A stretch of DNA of 38,414 nucleotides from contig NZ_CAAAIW010000028.1 of NCBI RefSeq assembly GCF_900640115.1, positions 1-38,414 of the forward strand, written 5' to 3'. Source of the stretch: Legionella yabuuchiae (lineage in GTDB: Bacteria; Pseudomonadota; Gammaproteobacteria; Legionellales; Legionellaceae). The first letter of the stretch is position 1. Each line of letters begins with the position of its first letter. Shown piece after piece: positions 27,415 through 36,102 of this stretch. Made by a program: the position numbers and the translations under genes. The notes below the pieces were generated by a model. The model was given only the letters and a program-made list of their open reading frames with translations. It searched no databases and was not told where the DNA came from.

Positions 27415-28530
27415 TTATTTGTACCTTAGGCATTCTTCTAATGCGTCCAAGAAGCGAATATTCTGCTGCATTGTGCCTACGGTAATTCGTAAGAAATTAT
27501 CCATACGGTAAGGATGAAGAGGTCGAACAATAATGCCATAACGAAGTAAGCTTTGGTAGAGAGGCCCCGCATCCTTCTGGAAATCCACCGTGATAAAATT
27601 TCCAGCGGTAGGAAGCCAAGTTAATTTAAATTTTTTTAAGCCCAATTTTAATTGCGCTAACCCTTGTTGATTGAGCGCTAACGTTTCCTGAATAAATTGT
27701 TCATCTCCTAAAGCAGCATTCGCCGCGACTAAGGCCGCGTAGTTTACAAAAAAAGGGGGGCTAATTCTTGTCAACAAGGCCGTTACTTCCGGTGCGGCAA
27801 TGGCATACCCTAGGCGAAGCCCAGCGAGGCCATAGGCCTTTGAAAAGGTACGTGTGATAATGAGGTTTGGATAATGTTGTAACAATTGGAGGCTATCATT
27901 TTCTTGATCCTCAGAATTATATTCCACATAGGCTTCGTCAAGAACTAACAAGGTTGATTCTGGTATGTGGTTCAGTAGGTACTCAATGTCTCGATGTTTT
28001 ACTGGGATTCCTGTGGGGTTATTGGGATTGGGCAGAAAAATAACAGCAGTATGTTCATTGCAAGCGGAAGCCATAGCCTTGATATCAACCGTCCAGTGCT
28101 CATCTACTGGCGTACTCACCACAGGAACGCCTAAAATTTTTGAATAAATTGCGTAAGAGCTGAACGCATAATTATGGGTTAAGACGTGTTTTTCTTGGTG
28201 TAGCGCAAAGCAATTAATAATCAGAGGAATAAGCATGTCGGTGCCATTGCCAAGCGTGATCATATCAGGTGTTATGCCTAATTTCGTACTGAGGTTTTTC
28301 AAAAGCGGGCTGTGATAGGGTGAAGGATACCTGGCTATCGCATGGCCGGAAAGTGCTGATAAGGCTTTGGTAACTTTATGACTACAGCCAAGTGGATTTT
28401 CGTTACTGGCTAATTTGATGATATCCGTCAAGCCTAGCTCATCCGCAAGTTGCTCGATAGACTTGCCAGGAATGTAAGGAGAAAGCGTTTGGATTCCTGG
28501 ATGGGGGAGTACGTGGTAATCACAAGCCAT
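27415..28530 (-). CDS. hisC: Histidinol-phosphate aminotransferase
   Basis: HisC is a PLP-dependent fold-I aminotransferase that makes histidinol phosphate. The 371-residue product shows LASNENPLG near the N-terminus, PNPNNPTG, VLDEAYVEY, and the PLP lysine in FSKAYGLAGLRLGY near 227. AGGAGA before the ATG at 28530 supports the start. It is not in a his operon here; many genomes carry a second hisC, so broader aromatic aminotransferase activity is possible. Confidence 0.94.
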   Translation of the reverse strand: MACDYHVLPHPGIQTLSPYIPGKSIEQLADELGLTDIIKLASNENPLGCSHKVTKALSALSGHAIARYPSPYHSPLLKNLSTKLGITPDMITLGNGTDMLIPLIINCFALHQEKHVLTHNYAFSSYAIYSKILGVPVVSTPVDEHWTVDIKAMASACNEHTAVIFLPNPNNPTGIPVKHRDIEYLLNHIPESTLLVLDEAYVEYNSEDQENDSLQLLQHYPNLIITRTFSKAYGLAGLRLGYAIAAPEVTALLTRISPPFFVNYAALVAANAALGDEQFIQETLALNQQGLAQLKLGLKKFKLTWLPTAGNFITVDFQKDAGPLYQSLLRYGIIVRPLHPYRMDNFLRITVGTMQQNIRFLDALEECLRYK

Positions 28531-28551
28531 AAGTCTTTCTCCTGAAGATTT

Positions 28552-28580
28552 ATTATAAGGTTAGAGCGCTAAAGCAATAA
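28552..28580 (-). promoter_or_regulatory. Probable hisC promoter
   Basis: On the minus strand a perfect TATAAT (28557-28552) is preceded at 17 bases by TTATTG (28580-28575), a weak -35. The resulting leader is about 15 bases and includes the AGGAGA ribosome site. Confidence 0.4.
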
Positions 28581-28753
28581 CGATATAAACAAGGTGACTA
28601 AATAAAATCTATACAGCAAATCGACCAGGCTAAAGGTCATGAGTATATATTAACGAACCTGGAGTCAAAAGGAAATTGTTGTTAAATAATGATTGCATCG
28701 ATGGAAGGGGTCAAGTTATTCTATGCACGGACCAACCTCAGGATGAACAAACC

Positions 28754-29068
28754 ATGCACCAAACCAATGGATTTTCTTTAACTGAAGTGCTGATTTCACT
28801 CGCCTTAATCACGACGATTTCACTGGCTTTATTGCATCAGCAATGGCAAATGACTCGAGTCTTTAATCAATTTCACCTTCAAAACCATGCCTTAAACGAA
28901 TTGGACTCTATGTCTGAAGAAGTCCGGCTTGAGTTTTTTAACCCGTCTATGTTTCAGCGTACGATCATTAACCGTAATAAGGAGTCGGAACTTGAAATTG
29001 CCTGGAATGAGCCCGTACTGCAAGTTGATGGCCACCGTTCGCTTAAGCGCCGCCTATTGTTAGGATGA
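28754..29068 (+). CDS. Type IV pilus minor pilin, PilV-like
   Basis: The short leader MHQTNG is followed by FSLTEVLISLALITTISLAL, the class III signal cut by prepilin peptidase before Phe, with Glu at +5. The 104-residue product is a small minor pilin like PilV/FimT. The frame extends upstream to a TTG at 28676, but the ATG at 28754 gives a normal prepilin leader and has AGGA 10 bases before it. Its stop overlaps the next gene (ATGA). Minor pilins prime pilus assembly at the inner membrane. Confidence 0.82.
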   Translation: MHQTNGFSLTEVLISLALITTISLALLHQQWQMTRVFNQFHLQNHALNELDSMSEEVRLEFFNPSMFQRTIINRNKESELEIAWNEPVLQVDGHRSLKRRLLLG

Positions 29069-29793
29069 AATGCCATCGCTTGGGCTTTAGCCTTACTGAA
29101 GTTTTAATCGGGATGTTTATATCCAGTATTTTGGTATTAATGGTCATCAATCAATTTTTGAGCGTAAAACATCATGTGCAATATATAAGTCATGCCATGG
29201 AGCAAGATATTGAATTGCAGTTAGTGGTGGATTTAATGCGCCACAGTATTCGACATGCTGGATTTACTCCCTGTTTGAATTTAGAACACTTGGTTACCGC
29301 TGATCGGACTCAACAAAACCGATCATTAAGCGCTTTAAACATCGAGCAAGGCACATCAAGGATACGCATTCAACGAATGAATGAATCATTTGAGATGGTT
29401 GAAGTCTTATTAAGCGATCAAACCCTTTTAACGGGTAAAGCATTTAAAACCAATCAATTGGTACTCATTGCAGACTGCTATCACGCGGAGGTTCAGAAGA
29501 TACATCGCGTACGTACCAAGGGAGACAAAGTTATGATAACCCTGGAAAAGCCATTCTTATTTAATTTTCATGAGCCCATTTACATTGGCCACTGGATTAA
29601 CGAAGAATACTTGATACAAAGAAACAACCACTCCGAGTCACTCTTTTACAAACAAAACCACAAGGAAGAGCTAACTCCTCTTGTCAAATCAATGACAATT
29701 TCACTAGTTACTCAACCGGTAGGCAAAATTGTGCGAATCCATCTAGAGATGCTCAATGAACAGAACAAGCAATTTAGTGTACGGTTGCGCTAA
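29065..29793 (+). CDS. Type IV pilus minor pilin, PilW-like
   Basis: The product (242 residues) starts MKCHRLG then FSLTEVLIGMFISSILVLMV, a prepilin signal with the +5 Glu. It continues with the PilW-type pattern of a first helix and then VDLMRHSIRHAGFTPC. It overlaps the preceding stop by 4 bases (ATGA), so translation is probably coupled, and no separate ribosome site is needed. It is the expected second member of a PilV-W-X set. Confidence 0.85.
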   Translation: MKCHRLGFSLTEVLIGMFISSILVLMVINQFLSVKHHVQYISHAMEQDIELQLVVDLMRHSIRHAGFTPCLNLEHLVTADRTQQNRSLSALNIEQGTSRIRIQRMNESFEMVEVLLSDQTLLTGKAFKTNQLVLIADCYHAEVQKIHRVRTKGDKVMITLEKPFLFNFHEPIYIGHWINEEYLIQRNNHSESLFYKQNHKEELTPLVKSMTISLVTQPVGKIVRIHLEMLNEQNKQFSVRLR

Positions 29794-30301
29794 CCACGGG
29801 ATGGTGTTTTTTACCACTCTGTTAATGATAGCCACATTAACACTGTTGATATTATCTTTAATGCAAGGCGTTTTTTTGTACTCCAAGTTTAATACTCAAA
29901 GCCTGGCTCGTCATGAAGCGTTTTATCAATTGGAAAGTGCGGTAAGTCTTATCGCATCAGATCTCACATCTTATGCTAGAAATGAGTGTGTCATTCAGGA
30001 TAATCATCCTAATTCTGCAATTAATATCATTCCAGATAAAGGATGTAGTATTGAACGCGAAGGAAAAGTATTTAAATTTGTCGTTAGCGATTTAGGGCAT
30101 TACGAATGCGTTCTCATTGTGAGAAATAATGAGCATAGTGGAAGTCATCATTGGTTGATCACTGCTAGCGAAGATTCCAAGACTGTTTTACAAATTCGTT
30201 ATGCGACGGTTGAGTCTCAAGGAGAATGCCAGCATCAACCTATTTATTTAGCCTCAGAGGGCAAGCTCAGTTGGCGATTAATTAATGTTAATCTGGTCTA
30301 A
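29756..30301 (+). CDS. Type IV pilus assembly protein, PilX-like
   Basis: The 181-residue product has a polar leader of about 15 residues, then GMVFFTTLLMIATLTLLILS. This resembles PilX/GspK-type pseudopilins, which lack the usual Glu at +5. Cysteines at 81, 95 and 120 fall in the globular part. The ATG at 29756 overlaps the PilW-like gene by 38 bases, with AGAG 7 bases upstream. PilY1 and PilE, which usually follow PilX, are absent; the next gene is convergent and overlaps this one by 14 bases. Confidence 0.75.
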   Translation: MNRTSNLVYGCANHGMVFFTTLLMIATLTLLILSLMQGVFLYSKFNTQSLARHEAFYQLESAVSLIASDLTSYARNECVIQDNHPNSAINIIPDKGCSIEREGKVFKFVVSDLGHYECVLIVRNNEHSGSHHWLITASEDSKTVLQIRYATVESQGECQHQPIYLASEGKLSWRLINVNLV

Positions 30302-32585
30302 ACGGGTCCGGTGAGGATTCTTCCTGTTTCCTAAGGTCCTCAAGAGTGGATTTCATGTCTTTAATCGATTTGGCCAGTCCTTGGGTTTTGTTTCTATGAA
30401 ATAAACCTAATCCAACCACTCCTGAAGCTGTGGCCCCAGCTACGCCAGCTTTTAAGCCTGCCGTTCCAGCAACAGCGAGCAACAAACTGGTTCCACCGCT
30501 TGGGATAGCTGCTAAAACGCCAGCCACCACTAAGGCAATACAGCCAAAGATGGCAAGAGCAGCCCCAAGTGTTCGCCATTTTGGGGAGGCATGACCAGAA
30601 ACTTCTTTTGAAAGACCGGCTAATTTACGAATATTGACTTCGTCTTCTGGTGCGTGTAAGGCTCGATCGCTGCAAGATAATACCAAGGTTAAATCTGAAA
30701 TTTCCTTTGAAGTGAGCTGTGCCCTTTTAGAAATTAGTTTAACCTGCTTCAGGATAATCTTTCCCTGGACGAATAGTTTATGGTTGTTGCTATTTCCAGA
30801 GAGGTTCTGAGCTAAGGCTTGTAAGCTGGATTCAAAAGCCTGTAATTGTTGCTCATACGCCTCGTTCGCTTTTTTACTCGGTGTTTTAAGCCAGCTGACG
30901 GAACCAATAGGGTTACTCAAGTTTAAATCAGCGCTTTCACGATAAAATTGTGCGTTCGCCTGTTCATTAAACGTAGCACCAGATCTAGAAACAGTTTTCA
31001 TTCCAGGTGAGCCGGAGATATGATGACTTGCTATTTCAGCGGCATTACCGCCTTCTGCACGCATACTTTGAATAGAGTCAGTGTTAAGCCTATGAACTTT
31101 ATAGTGCTTTTCCATCCAGGTTTGTATTGCTTTCTCAACGATGGTTCCCGTTCGGTCTTGTCCGCTGGCGCAATGAACCACGCTTAATGTTTCTGGTGTG
31201 CGGCAGGCTTTTAGCACCACTTCGACCGCGCTCCTAGCGCGCGTTGCTTTGGCTAAAGGAGCGATACCACTTGGTCGATGATCTCCGGCATCAAAGGTTA
31301 AACTGGGTGCCAAATCAAGGCTACGAGCCGTACCTATGATGTTAACGGGAATATAGGATAAATCGTCCTGATTGTCGTTATTATCACGAGTCGCTTGATA
31401 GAGATGGCGAATCATAATGTGCTGATTTTCATGATAAGAATCAGTATTAAGAGTGGTAAGATGAAGCTTTAATACTCTTTCAGAAGCTCTTGGGATTATT
31501 TCTTGAGCGGCTTGACGAATTTGCTCTAAGTTTTCACACGTGTGATCCTGTATCCGTTTGGCTGACTCTCCTTTTCCAACATAGACTGGAACCCCAGTTC
31601 TTGCCATCCATAACGTATCTTCAGGGAATGCATCTTTTGTTCGAGCCACTTCAATATGTTGTGGTTCAACATTAAAAAATAATTCATTTTTAACAATAAA
31701 AGCATTTCTTGCACCAATTAAATGAATTTTTCGACTTTGGGCCGGTAGGGCACGGTCGTCTTGGCTCATTAATTCCGCAAAGCAGGCATTGGCTTGTTGC
31801 GTAGCTAATGTTTGTGCCGTTTGAGCGGTTTTATCGGCAGCAACAGGGTAGGGGTTTAAATCAAAAGTGGTTGCTAGCACCTGTTTTTGCATGTCCGTTT
31901 TTTTAGTGACAGGATATTGCGTTTCACGTTGAAAAACCTTGTTTTGAGCATCATAGGTTAGGGTTACTAAGGGCCGCGCAGGTACTAATAAGCTTGATAA
32001 AACTCGATAATGGCTCAGTAATTTTTTACAATCTTTTCCAGTTTCACATCCTTGGGTAAGATTGGCTTCATAGAGTTGCCGTACTAACAATGTATCAAAG
32101 TCTTTTTCTAAGGTTTTAATGGCTCGAAGTTTTGCTTGTTTGCTGTTGTTGCTATGGACTTTAGTAAGGACGTTTTCTACTAACTTAGCAAATTCATCTT
32201 TTATTTCGGTTCGTAGCTTCTTACTTAGCTCTTCGTTAGGGTATTTTTGAGCAATAACATAGTCAATGGGACGAAGACGAGATAAACATCTTAGTAGGGT
32301 ATTGTTCGCCTCAATGACTGGAGCAGTATGCAAAATTCTCTCAGCAAGAGGAGTGGACTTCGTAGCATCACGAACCCATTCATTGTTTTCACATAATTTA
32401 GAAACAATCCCAAATTGTGCGTCGCTGTGCTCTCGAAAAAGATCAACCATTTGATCGTAAATCCCTTGCCCATTGGCTTCATTTGGCAAGTCGTTAGCTT
32501 GGATTTTCTGTACTAATACATCCACGTTCAATTGACTATGATCTTTTCTTAATCGTTGATACAGTTGCGAATGAGTCTGTGGCAT
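30288..32585 (-). CDS. CX5R phosphatase-like protein with C-terminal membrane hairpin, candidate Dot/Icm effector
   Basis: The 765-residue protein carries a cysteine-phosphatase P-loop HCASGQDRTG with Cys472 and Arg478. This is the CX5R(T/S) signature of phosphoinositide/inositol-phosphate and tyrosine phosphatases, and is like CKSGKDRTG of SopB/IpgD and the Legionella SidF group. Residues about 672-735 form a glycine/alanine-rich hydrophobic hairpin, followed by a short charged tail. C-terminal membrane segments plus a polar tail are also seen in SidF-type effectors that sit on host vacuole membranes. No signal peptide is present. The start has TAGGT just upstream. Phosphoinositide specificity and translocation are inferred; only the catalytic motif and membrane segments are seen. 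Confidence 0.8.
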   Translation of the reverse strand: MPQTHSQLYQRLRKDHSQLNVDVLVQKIQANDLPNEANGQGIYDQMVDLFREHSDAQFGIVSKLCENNEWVRDATKSTPLAERILHTAPVIEANNTLLRCLSRLRPIDYVIAQKYPNEELSKKLRTEIKDEFAKLVENVLTKVHSNNSKQAKLRAIKTLEKDFDTLLVRQLYEANLTQGCETGKDCKKLLSHYRVLSSLLVPARPLVTLTYDAQNKVFQRETQYPVTKKTDMQKQVLATTFDLNPYPVAADKTAQTAQTLATQQANACFAELMSQDDRALPAQSRKIHLIGARNAFIVKNELFFNVEPQHIEVARTKDAFPEDTLWMARTGVPVYVGKGESAKRIQDHTCENLEQIRQAAQEIIPRASERVLKLHLTTLNTDSYHENQHIMIRHLYQATRDNNDNQDDLSYIPVNIIGTARSLDLAPSLTFDAGDHRPSGIAPLAKATRARSAVEVVLKACRTPETLSVVHCASGQDRTGTIVEKAIQTWMEKHYKVHRLNTDSIQSMRAEGGNAAEIASHHISGSPGMKTVSRSGATFNEQANAQFYRESADLNLSNPIGSVSWLKTPSKKANEAYEQQLQAFESSLQALAQNLSGNSNNHKLFVQGKIILKQVKLISKRAQLTSKEISDLTLVLSCSDRALHAPEDEVNIRKLAGLSKEVSGHASPKWRTLGAALAIFGCIALVVAGVLAAIPSGGTSLLLAVAGTAGLKAGVAGATASGVVGLGLFHRNKTQGLAKSIKDMKSTLEDLRKQEESSPDPFRPD

Positions 32586-32664
32586 TATTTTACCTAAAAT
32601 ATGATTTTCTTAAATTAAGTATATCTCTAAAAGATTACGTAAATATGAACATTAAGAAAAAAAA

Positions 32665-32757
32665 TTATTTCCTCAGTTTTTTAGCCATCACTTCATCAAA
32701 AAGACATTTTTTCTCTTCAGGTAAGAATTCGCGTAGGCGGTACAAAAGTTCAAAGAA
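32665..32757 (-). other. In-frame open extension after the stop of the PPP phosphatase gene
   Basis: Directly after the TAA that ends the 32758-34056 gene, the same frame stays open for 30 codons. It encodes a protein-like helical peptide (FFELLYRLREFLPEEKKC and onwards) ending at a second TAA. It may be a relic of a longer protein, a readthrough extension, or chance. Confidence 0.3.
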
Positions 32758-34056
32758 TTAAAATTTAAAAGCTTTAAAGCTAAGTTCAGCCTCCTCCTCA
32801 AAGAAAGCTTCGACGTGAGTATTATCGTCAAAAAAACGGCTGTACGAGCGGAAATCTTGCCGTGAAGAAGACCTCTGCTCATCACTATTTTCTTCTTTAT
32901 CTACACCGCTCGCTTCTTCATCCTCACTGCTTGATTTATCCGTAAAACAGACACTGTCCTTATCCGACTCAAACGAAAAATCCCTATCACCACGACTTGA
33001 AGAGGTATAGGACAAAATTTGTACGTCATTGGAAAGATAATCCCGCGCTTCTTCTATATGATAATTTTCTCCTTTGCCAAGCATACTATCCAGGGTAACA
33101 AGATGCTCATAAGGTTCTTCAGTAGAATCATGGCCGTGGATAAATTTTAAGCGATAGGAGTAGAGGGTATGGTTGGCGGGTCTATCTAAAATTTCATGGT
33201 TTCGATTCCAAATGAGGAACTCAACGGGATTAGAATGAGTATTATGAAATTTCCATGAACGATGCTTAATGGAGGATATAAAGTTAACCTTTTCTTCTAG
33301 AACGGCTTTTGAAAAATTTAAGTTAATTTGCTGAATGGTCAAGGCCAACTCTTGCGGGCTGTCCTCACGATAAACTACTTCAAACAAATCAGCTAGCGCT
33401 TCAATCACGCTAAGGTCAATCTTCGCGTGGGAAAAAATAGTGATCTCTTTTCCGTATTTATCCAGAGAACAGGAGAGTAATTTTAAATGCGGTTTATAAT
33501 GCCGGTTGATAATACGATATATTTCGTCAAGGAAAACAATGCCTCGCTGAATTAATGAGTCAAGATTTCTAAGTGAAATGCGTTGAAAATAAACAATTAA
33601 TTCTGAATCAAATACTCCAGTCTTATCATAAGATTCGTAGGCGTCAACGAACGCTATGCCATGATTGGATAATAAAATTTCAAATTTGAGATCGTTTTGA
33701 TGAATTATCTCAAGCATTTTTAAAACAAAATAATCGTTTTGACCTCGATCGCCTAATTCATCGCCTAGAAACCTGACGAACACTTCCTGGTTAATAACCT
33801 TAAGGGAGGAAATCAGTTGGTTAAATTCAGCGATACTCTCGGAAGTAAGCTTCCATTCTGGTAAACAATAGATGTCTACGATTCGGTCATAGTTTTCTTT
33901 GGGGAGTTCACAAATTCCGTGGCGTAGTAAGCTGTGCAATAGATTCAGAGCATTGCCGTGCAAATCACCGAAGGTAATTTCAGACACTGCCTCATGCTTT
34001 TCGGGTGCTGGGCACTGAAAAATATCCACGTTTCTTGTGATGAGTTGACCAACCAT
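32758..34056 (-). CDS. PPP-family metallophosphatase of WipA/WipB type, candidate effector
   Basis: The 432-residue protein has the PPP-family metal-binding motifs in order: GDLHG at 30-34, GDELGDRG at 98-105, SNHG at 130-133 (family GNHE, with Gly for Glu), FSHAKID near 209 and IHGHDS near 305. Legionella WipA and WipB are effectors with this fold, WipA acting on phosphotyrosine, so a host phosphoprotein substrate is plausible. Residues about 340-415 are a Ser/Asp/Glu-rich, probably disordered region, ending in an acidic tail FFEEEAELSF, which fits a Dot/Icm secretion signal. It lies upstream of the CX5R phosphatase gene on the same strand, 172 bases apart. A good -35 (TTGACA at 34126-34121, minus) with a poor -10 precedes it. 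Confidence 0.82.
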   Translation of the reverse strand: MVGQLITRNVDIFQCPAPEKHEAVSEITFGDLHGNALNLLHSLLRHGICELPKENYDRIVDIYCLPEWKLTSESIAEFNQLISSLKVINQEVFVRFLGDELGDRGQNDYFVLKMLEIIHQNDLKFEILLSNHGIAFVDAYESYDKTGVFDSELIVYFQRISLRNLDSLIQRGIVFLDEIYRIINRHYKPHLKLLSCSLDKYGKEITIFSHAKIDLSVIEALADLFEVVYREDSPQELALTIQQINLNFSKAVLEEKVNFISSIKHRSWKFHNTHSNPVEFLIWNRNHEILDRPANHTLYSYRLKFIHGHDSTEEPYEHLVTLDSMLGKGENYHIEEARDYLSNDVQILSYTSSSRGDRDFSFESDKDSVCFTDKSSSEDEEASGVDKEENSDEQRSSSRQDFRSYSRFFDDNTHVEAFFEEEAELSFKAFKF

Positions 34057-34185
34057 ATGTATTCCAGCCTTATTAATTTACCCTATTCGTCTTATTCATT
34101 TTTCGCATGCTGAAATTAAATGTCAAGAACAGTACTTATACCCGTGATCGTTCAATATTAAGGTCGTTTAAAATCGATGTATTAG

Positions 34186-34209
34186 CGATGCACCAATCAA
34201 GGTGCATCG
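34186..34209. terminator. Hairpin downstream of the CBS-domain gene
   Basis: CGATGCACC (34186-34194) and GGTGCATCG (34201-34209) form a perfect 9-bp stem with a 6-base loop just beyond the stop of the minus-strand CBS gene. A T-run (ATTTTAAA) follows only after about 12 bases, so termination efficiency is uncertain. Confidence 0.5.
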
Positions 34210-34216
34210 AACAAGG

Positions 34217-34636
34217 CTAAGGACGAGAAATTTGCTTTAACGCTTCACCAACGAGTTCATCACGCGAATAATGGGAGGCGATATCGCCTAAAGAAATAAC
34301 GCCCAATAAGTTTTTATCGTCATTCAAAACCATCAAGCGATGAATTTGTTTATTTTTCATTTTTTGGGTGGCTTCTTCAACTTTATCAGTTTCAAAGCAA
34401 TAATAAACATCAGAATCCATCACCGATTTTACGGGGGTTGTGGCTTCTTTTTTATCAGCAAGTCCGTTAATTATAATGTCTCTGTCTGTTACGGTACCTA
34501 CGATTTCATCGGTGGTTTCATCCACAACGGGCAAAAAGCCCGTATCAAACTTTTTCATCTTTGAGGCCGCTTCGATAATGGTGTTATTCGTCGTGACGTA
34601 TTCCGGGCTGTAGGTCATAATGTCTCTAACGTGCAT
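34217..34636 (-). CDS. Two-CBS-domain protein
   Basis: The 139-residue protein consists almost entirely of a tandem CBS pair: VRDIMTYSPEYVTTNNTI then FLPVVDE and GTVTDRDI in the first, VKSVMDSDVYYC then HRLMVLND and GVISLGDIA in the second. Stand-alone CBS pairs bind adenine nucleotides and act as energy or stress sensors. AAGGAG 6 bases upstream fixes the start at 34636. It is transcribed away from the M50 protease gene, which itself carries CBS domains, suggesting a shared theme. The ligand is unknown. Confidence 0.9.
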   Translation of the reverse strand: MHVRDIMTYSPEYVTTNNTIIEAASKMKKFDTGFLPVVDETTDEIVGTVTDRDIIINGLADKKEATTPVKSVMDSDVYYCFETDKVEEATQKMKNKQIHRLMVLNDDKNLLGVISLGDIASHYSRDELVGEALKQISRP

Positions 34637-34938
34637 AATGGACTCCTTATTATTTTAGTCAATTCCTTTTCTTGCTGAATTAAGAATAGATTACTTTTCT
34701 GAAACTTCAATTTAAGGAAAAATTAATCAAGAGGAACACATCGCTCTGGCATGGAGTGTCTGACTGATTATGGTTATTGGCGTTGATGATCTGTTTGCCC
34801 GTAGGCATTCTTTTTTTATTAGATAATTTCTTTACTTTAGTTGCGCCATCAACCCCCAAGACGGGTATTTGATCAAATGTGCTAACTAATCTAGGTTCAT
34901 AATAAGAACCGTGAGTTTAAGAAAAGGAATTTGATGCT
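34637..34938. other. Divergent intergenic region between CBS gene and M50 protease
   Basis: This 302-base stretch holds no credible gene; a 33-codon minus-strand frame near its middle has no coding character. GGTTC-ATAATAA-GAACC (34894-34910) is a small inverted repeat about 30 bases before the protease start and could be an operator. No clear consensus promoter was identified. Confidence 0.35.
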
Positions 34939-36096
34939 ATGAAAGATAAAAAGCTGACATCCAAACCAATGAAATCTGGCCTTCATTTGTTCACTTTAGC
35001 TGGATTTGATGTCCGATTAGATTTCTCTTGGCTGATTCTTGCCTTTCTCGTGACATGGACGCTTGCTGTCGGTTATTTCCCGGCAAATTATCCAGATTTT
35101 TCCGCAGGAACGTATTGGATTATGGGGGTATTTGGCGTCATTGGGCTTTTTTTGTCCATTGTGTTTCATGAGCTTTGTCATTCGTTGGTTGGTCGTAGAT
35201 ATGGTATACCCATGGAAGGGATCACGTTATTTATTTTTGGCGGAATTGCCAATATGACCGATATGCCGCCGAATCCAAAATCTGAATTTTTAATGGCTGT
35301 GGTTGGGCCAATATTTAGCTTAGCTCTAGGGATAGGGTTTTATTGTCTAGCCCAACTGGGCTACTACTTGCAATGGCAAGATCAAGTGACCGGTGTGATT
35401 CAGTATTTATTTATTATTAATATTATTCTTGGAATTTTTAATCTATTGCCAGCGTTTCCCCTTGATGGAGGAAGATTATTACGTGCGACCTTATGGTGGT
35501 GGAAACAAGACTTAAAATGGGCAACCGATATCGCCTGCAAAGGTGGGGCAGTGTTGGGGTTTACCTTAATTATGCTTGGTGTTCTTCAGTTTTTATGGGG
35601 CGCTATAATTTCGGGTATTTGGCTATTTATTCTAGGATTTTTCCTGCAATATATTTCCAAAACCTCTTATCAGAACGTGTTGATTCGACAAGTATTTACC
35701 GATGAGCCTGTTAAAGCTTATGCTAAAACAGATGTCGTGACGGTTGATCAAAACGTGACGATTGATACTTTAATGTCCGATTATTTTTTACAGCATTATC
35801 ATAAGCTTTATCCAGTTGTGAAACAAAACAAGTTAGTGGGGTGTATTTCACTAAAGGATGTTAAAGCGCTGGATAAAGAACAATGGTCTTCAACTAAAGT
35901 CAGCGACGTTATGCGTCCTTGTTCGGAAACGACCGTCATTGATGCGGATACCAAAGTGATGAAAGCGTTGCTGACCATGAACGCGAACAATATTAGCCGT
36001 ATGATCGTGACGAAAAATAATAAGCTCTATGGGATTCTAACGCTTAAAGATTTAATGAACGTTGTCTCCGTCAAATTGGCTCTTGAGGAGTCGTAA
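34939..36096 (+). CDS. M50-family site-2 metalloprotease with C-terminal CBS domains
   Basis: This 385-residue protein is an intramembrane zinc protease. About six transmembrane helices fill residues 20-235. The zinc motif HELCH at about 77-81 and the second motif NLLPAFPLDGGR near 170-181 supply the ligands His, His and Asp. Residues about 245-380 are a CBS pair (VDQNVTIDTLM, VVKQNKLVGCISLKDV, then VSDVMRPC, ISRMIVTKNNKLYGILTLKD). This SpoIVFB-like group with CBS domains is thought to be gated by nucleotides. AAGGA precedes the ATG. The proteolytic target is not evident; the divergent CBS protein is a possible partner. Confidence 0.93.
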   Translation: MKDKKLTSKPMKSGLHLFTLAGFDVRLDFSWLILAFLVTWTLAVGYFPANYPDFSAGTYWIMGVFGVIGLFLSIVFHELCHSLVGRRYGIPMEGITLFIFGGIANMTDMPPNPKSEFLMAVVGPIFSLALGIGFYCLAQLGYYLQWQDQVTGVIQYLFIINIILGIFNLLPAFPLDGGRLLRATLWWWKQDLKWATDIACKGGAVLGFTLIMLGVLQFLWGAIISGIWLFILGFFLQYISKTSYQNVLIRQVFTDEPVKAYAKTDVVTVDQNVTIDTLMSDYFLQHYHKLYPVVKQNKLVGCISLKDVKALDKEQWSSTKVSDVMRPCSETTVIDADTKVMKALLTMNANNISRMIVTKNNKLYGILTLKDLMNVVSVKLALEES

Positions 36097-36102
36097 ATTG
36101 GC

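Noticed and set aside
32586..32670. PmrA box before the CX5R phosphatase gene
   Set aside because: One half-site (CTTAATGTT, minus strand) fits well, but no second half-site stands 11 bases away and the -10 spacing differs.
34154..34162. PmrA half-site before the PPP phosphatase gene
   Set aside because: CTTAATATT is a perfect single half-site on the minus strand but has no tandem partner, and the better promoter elements lie closer to the gene.
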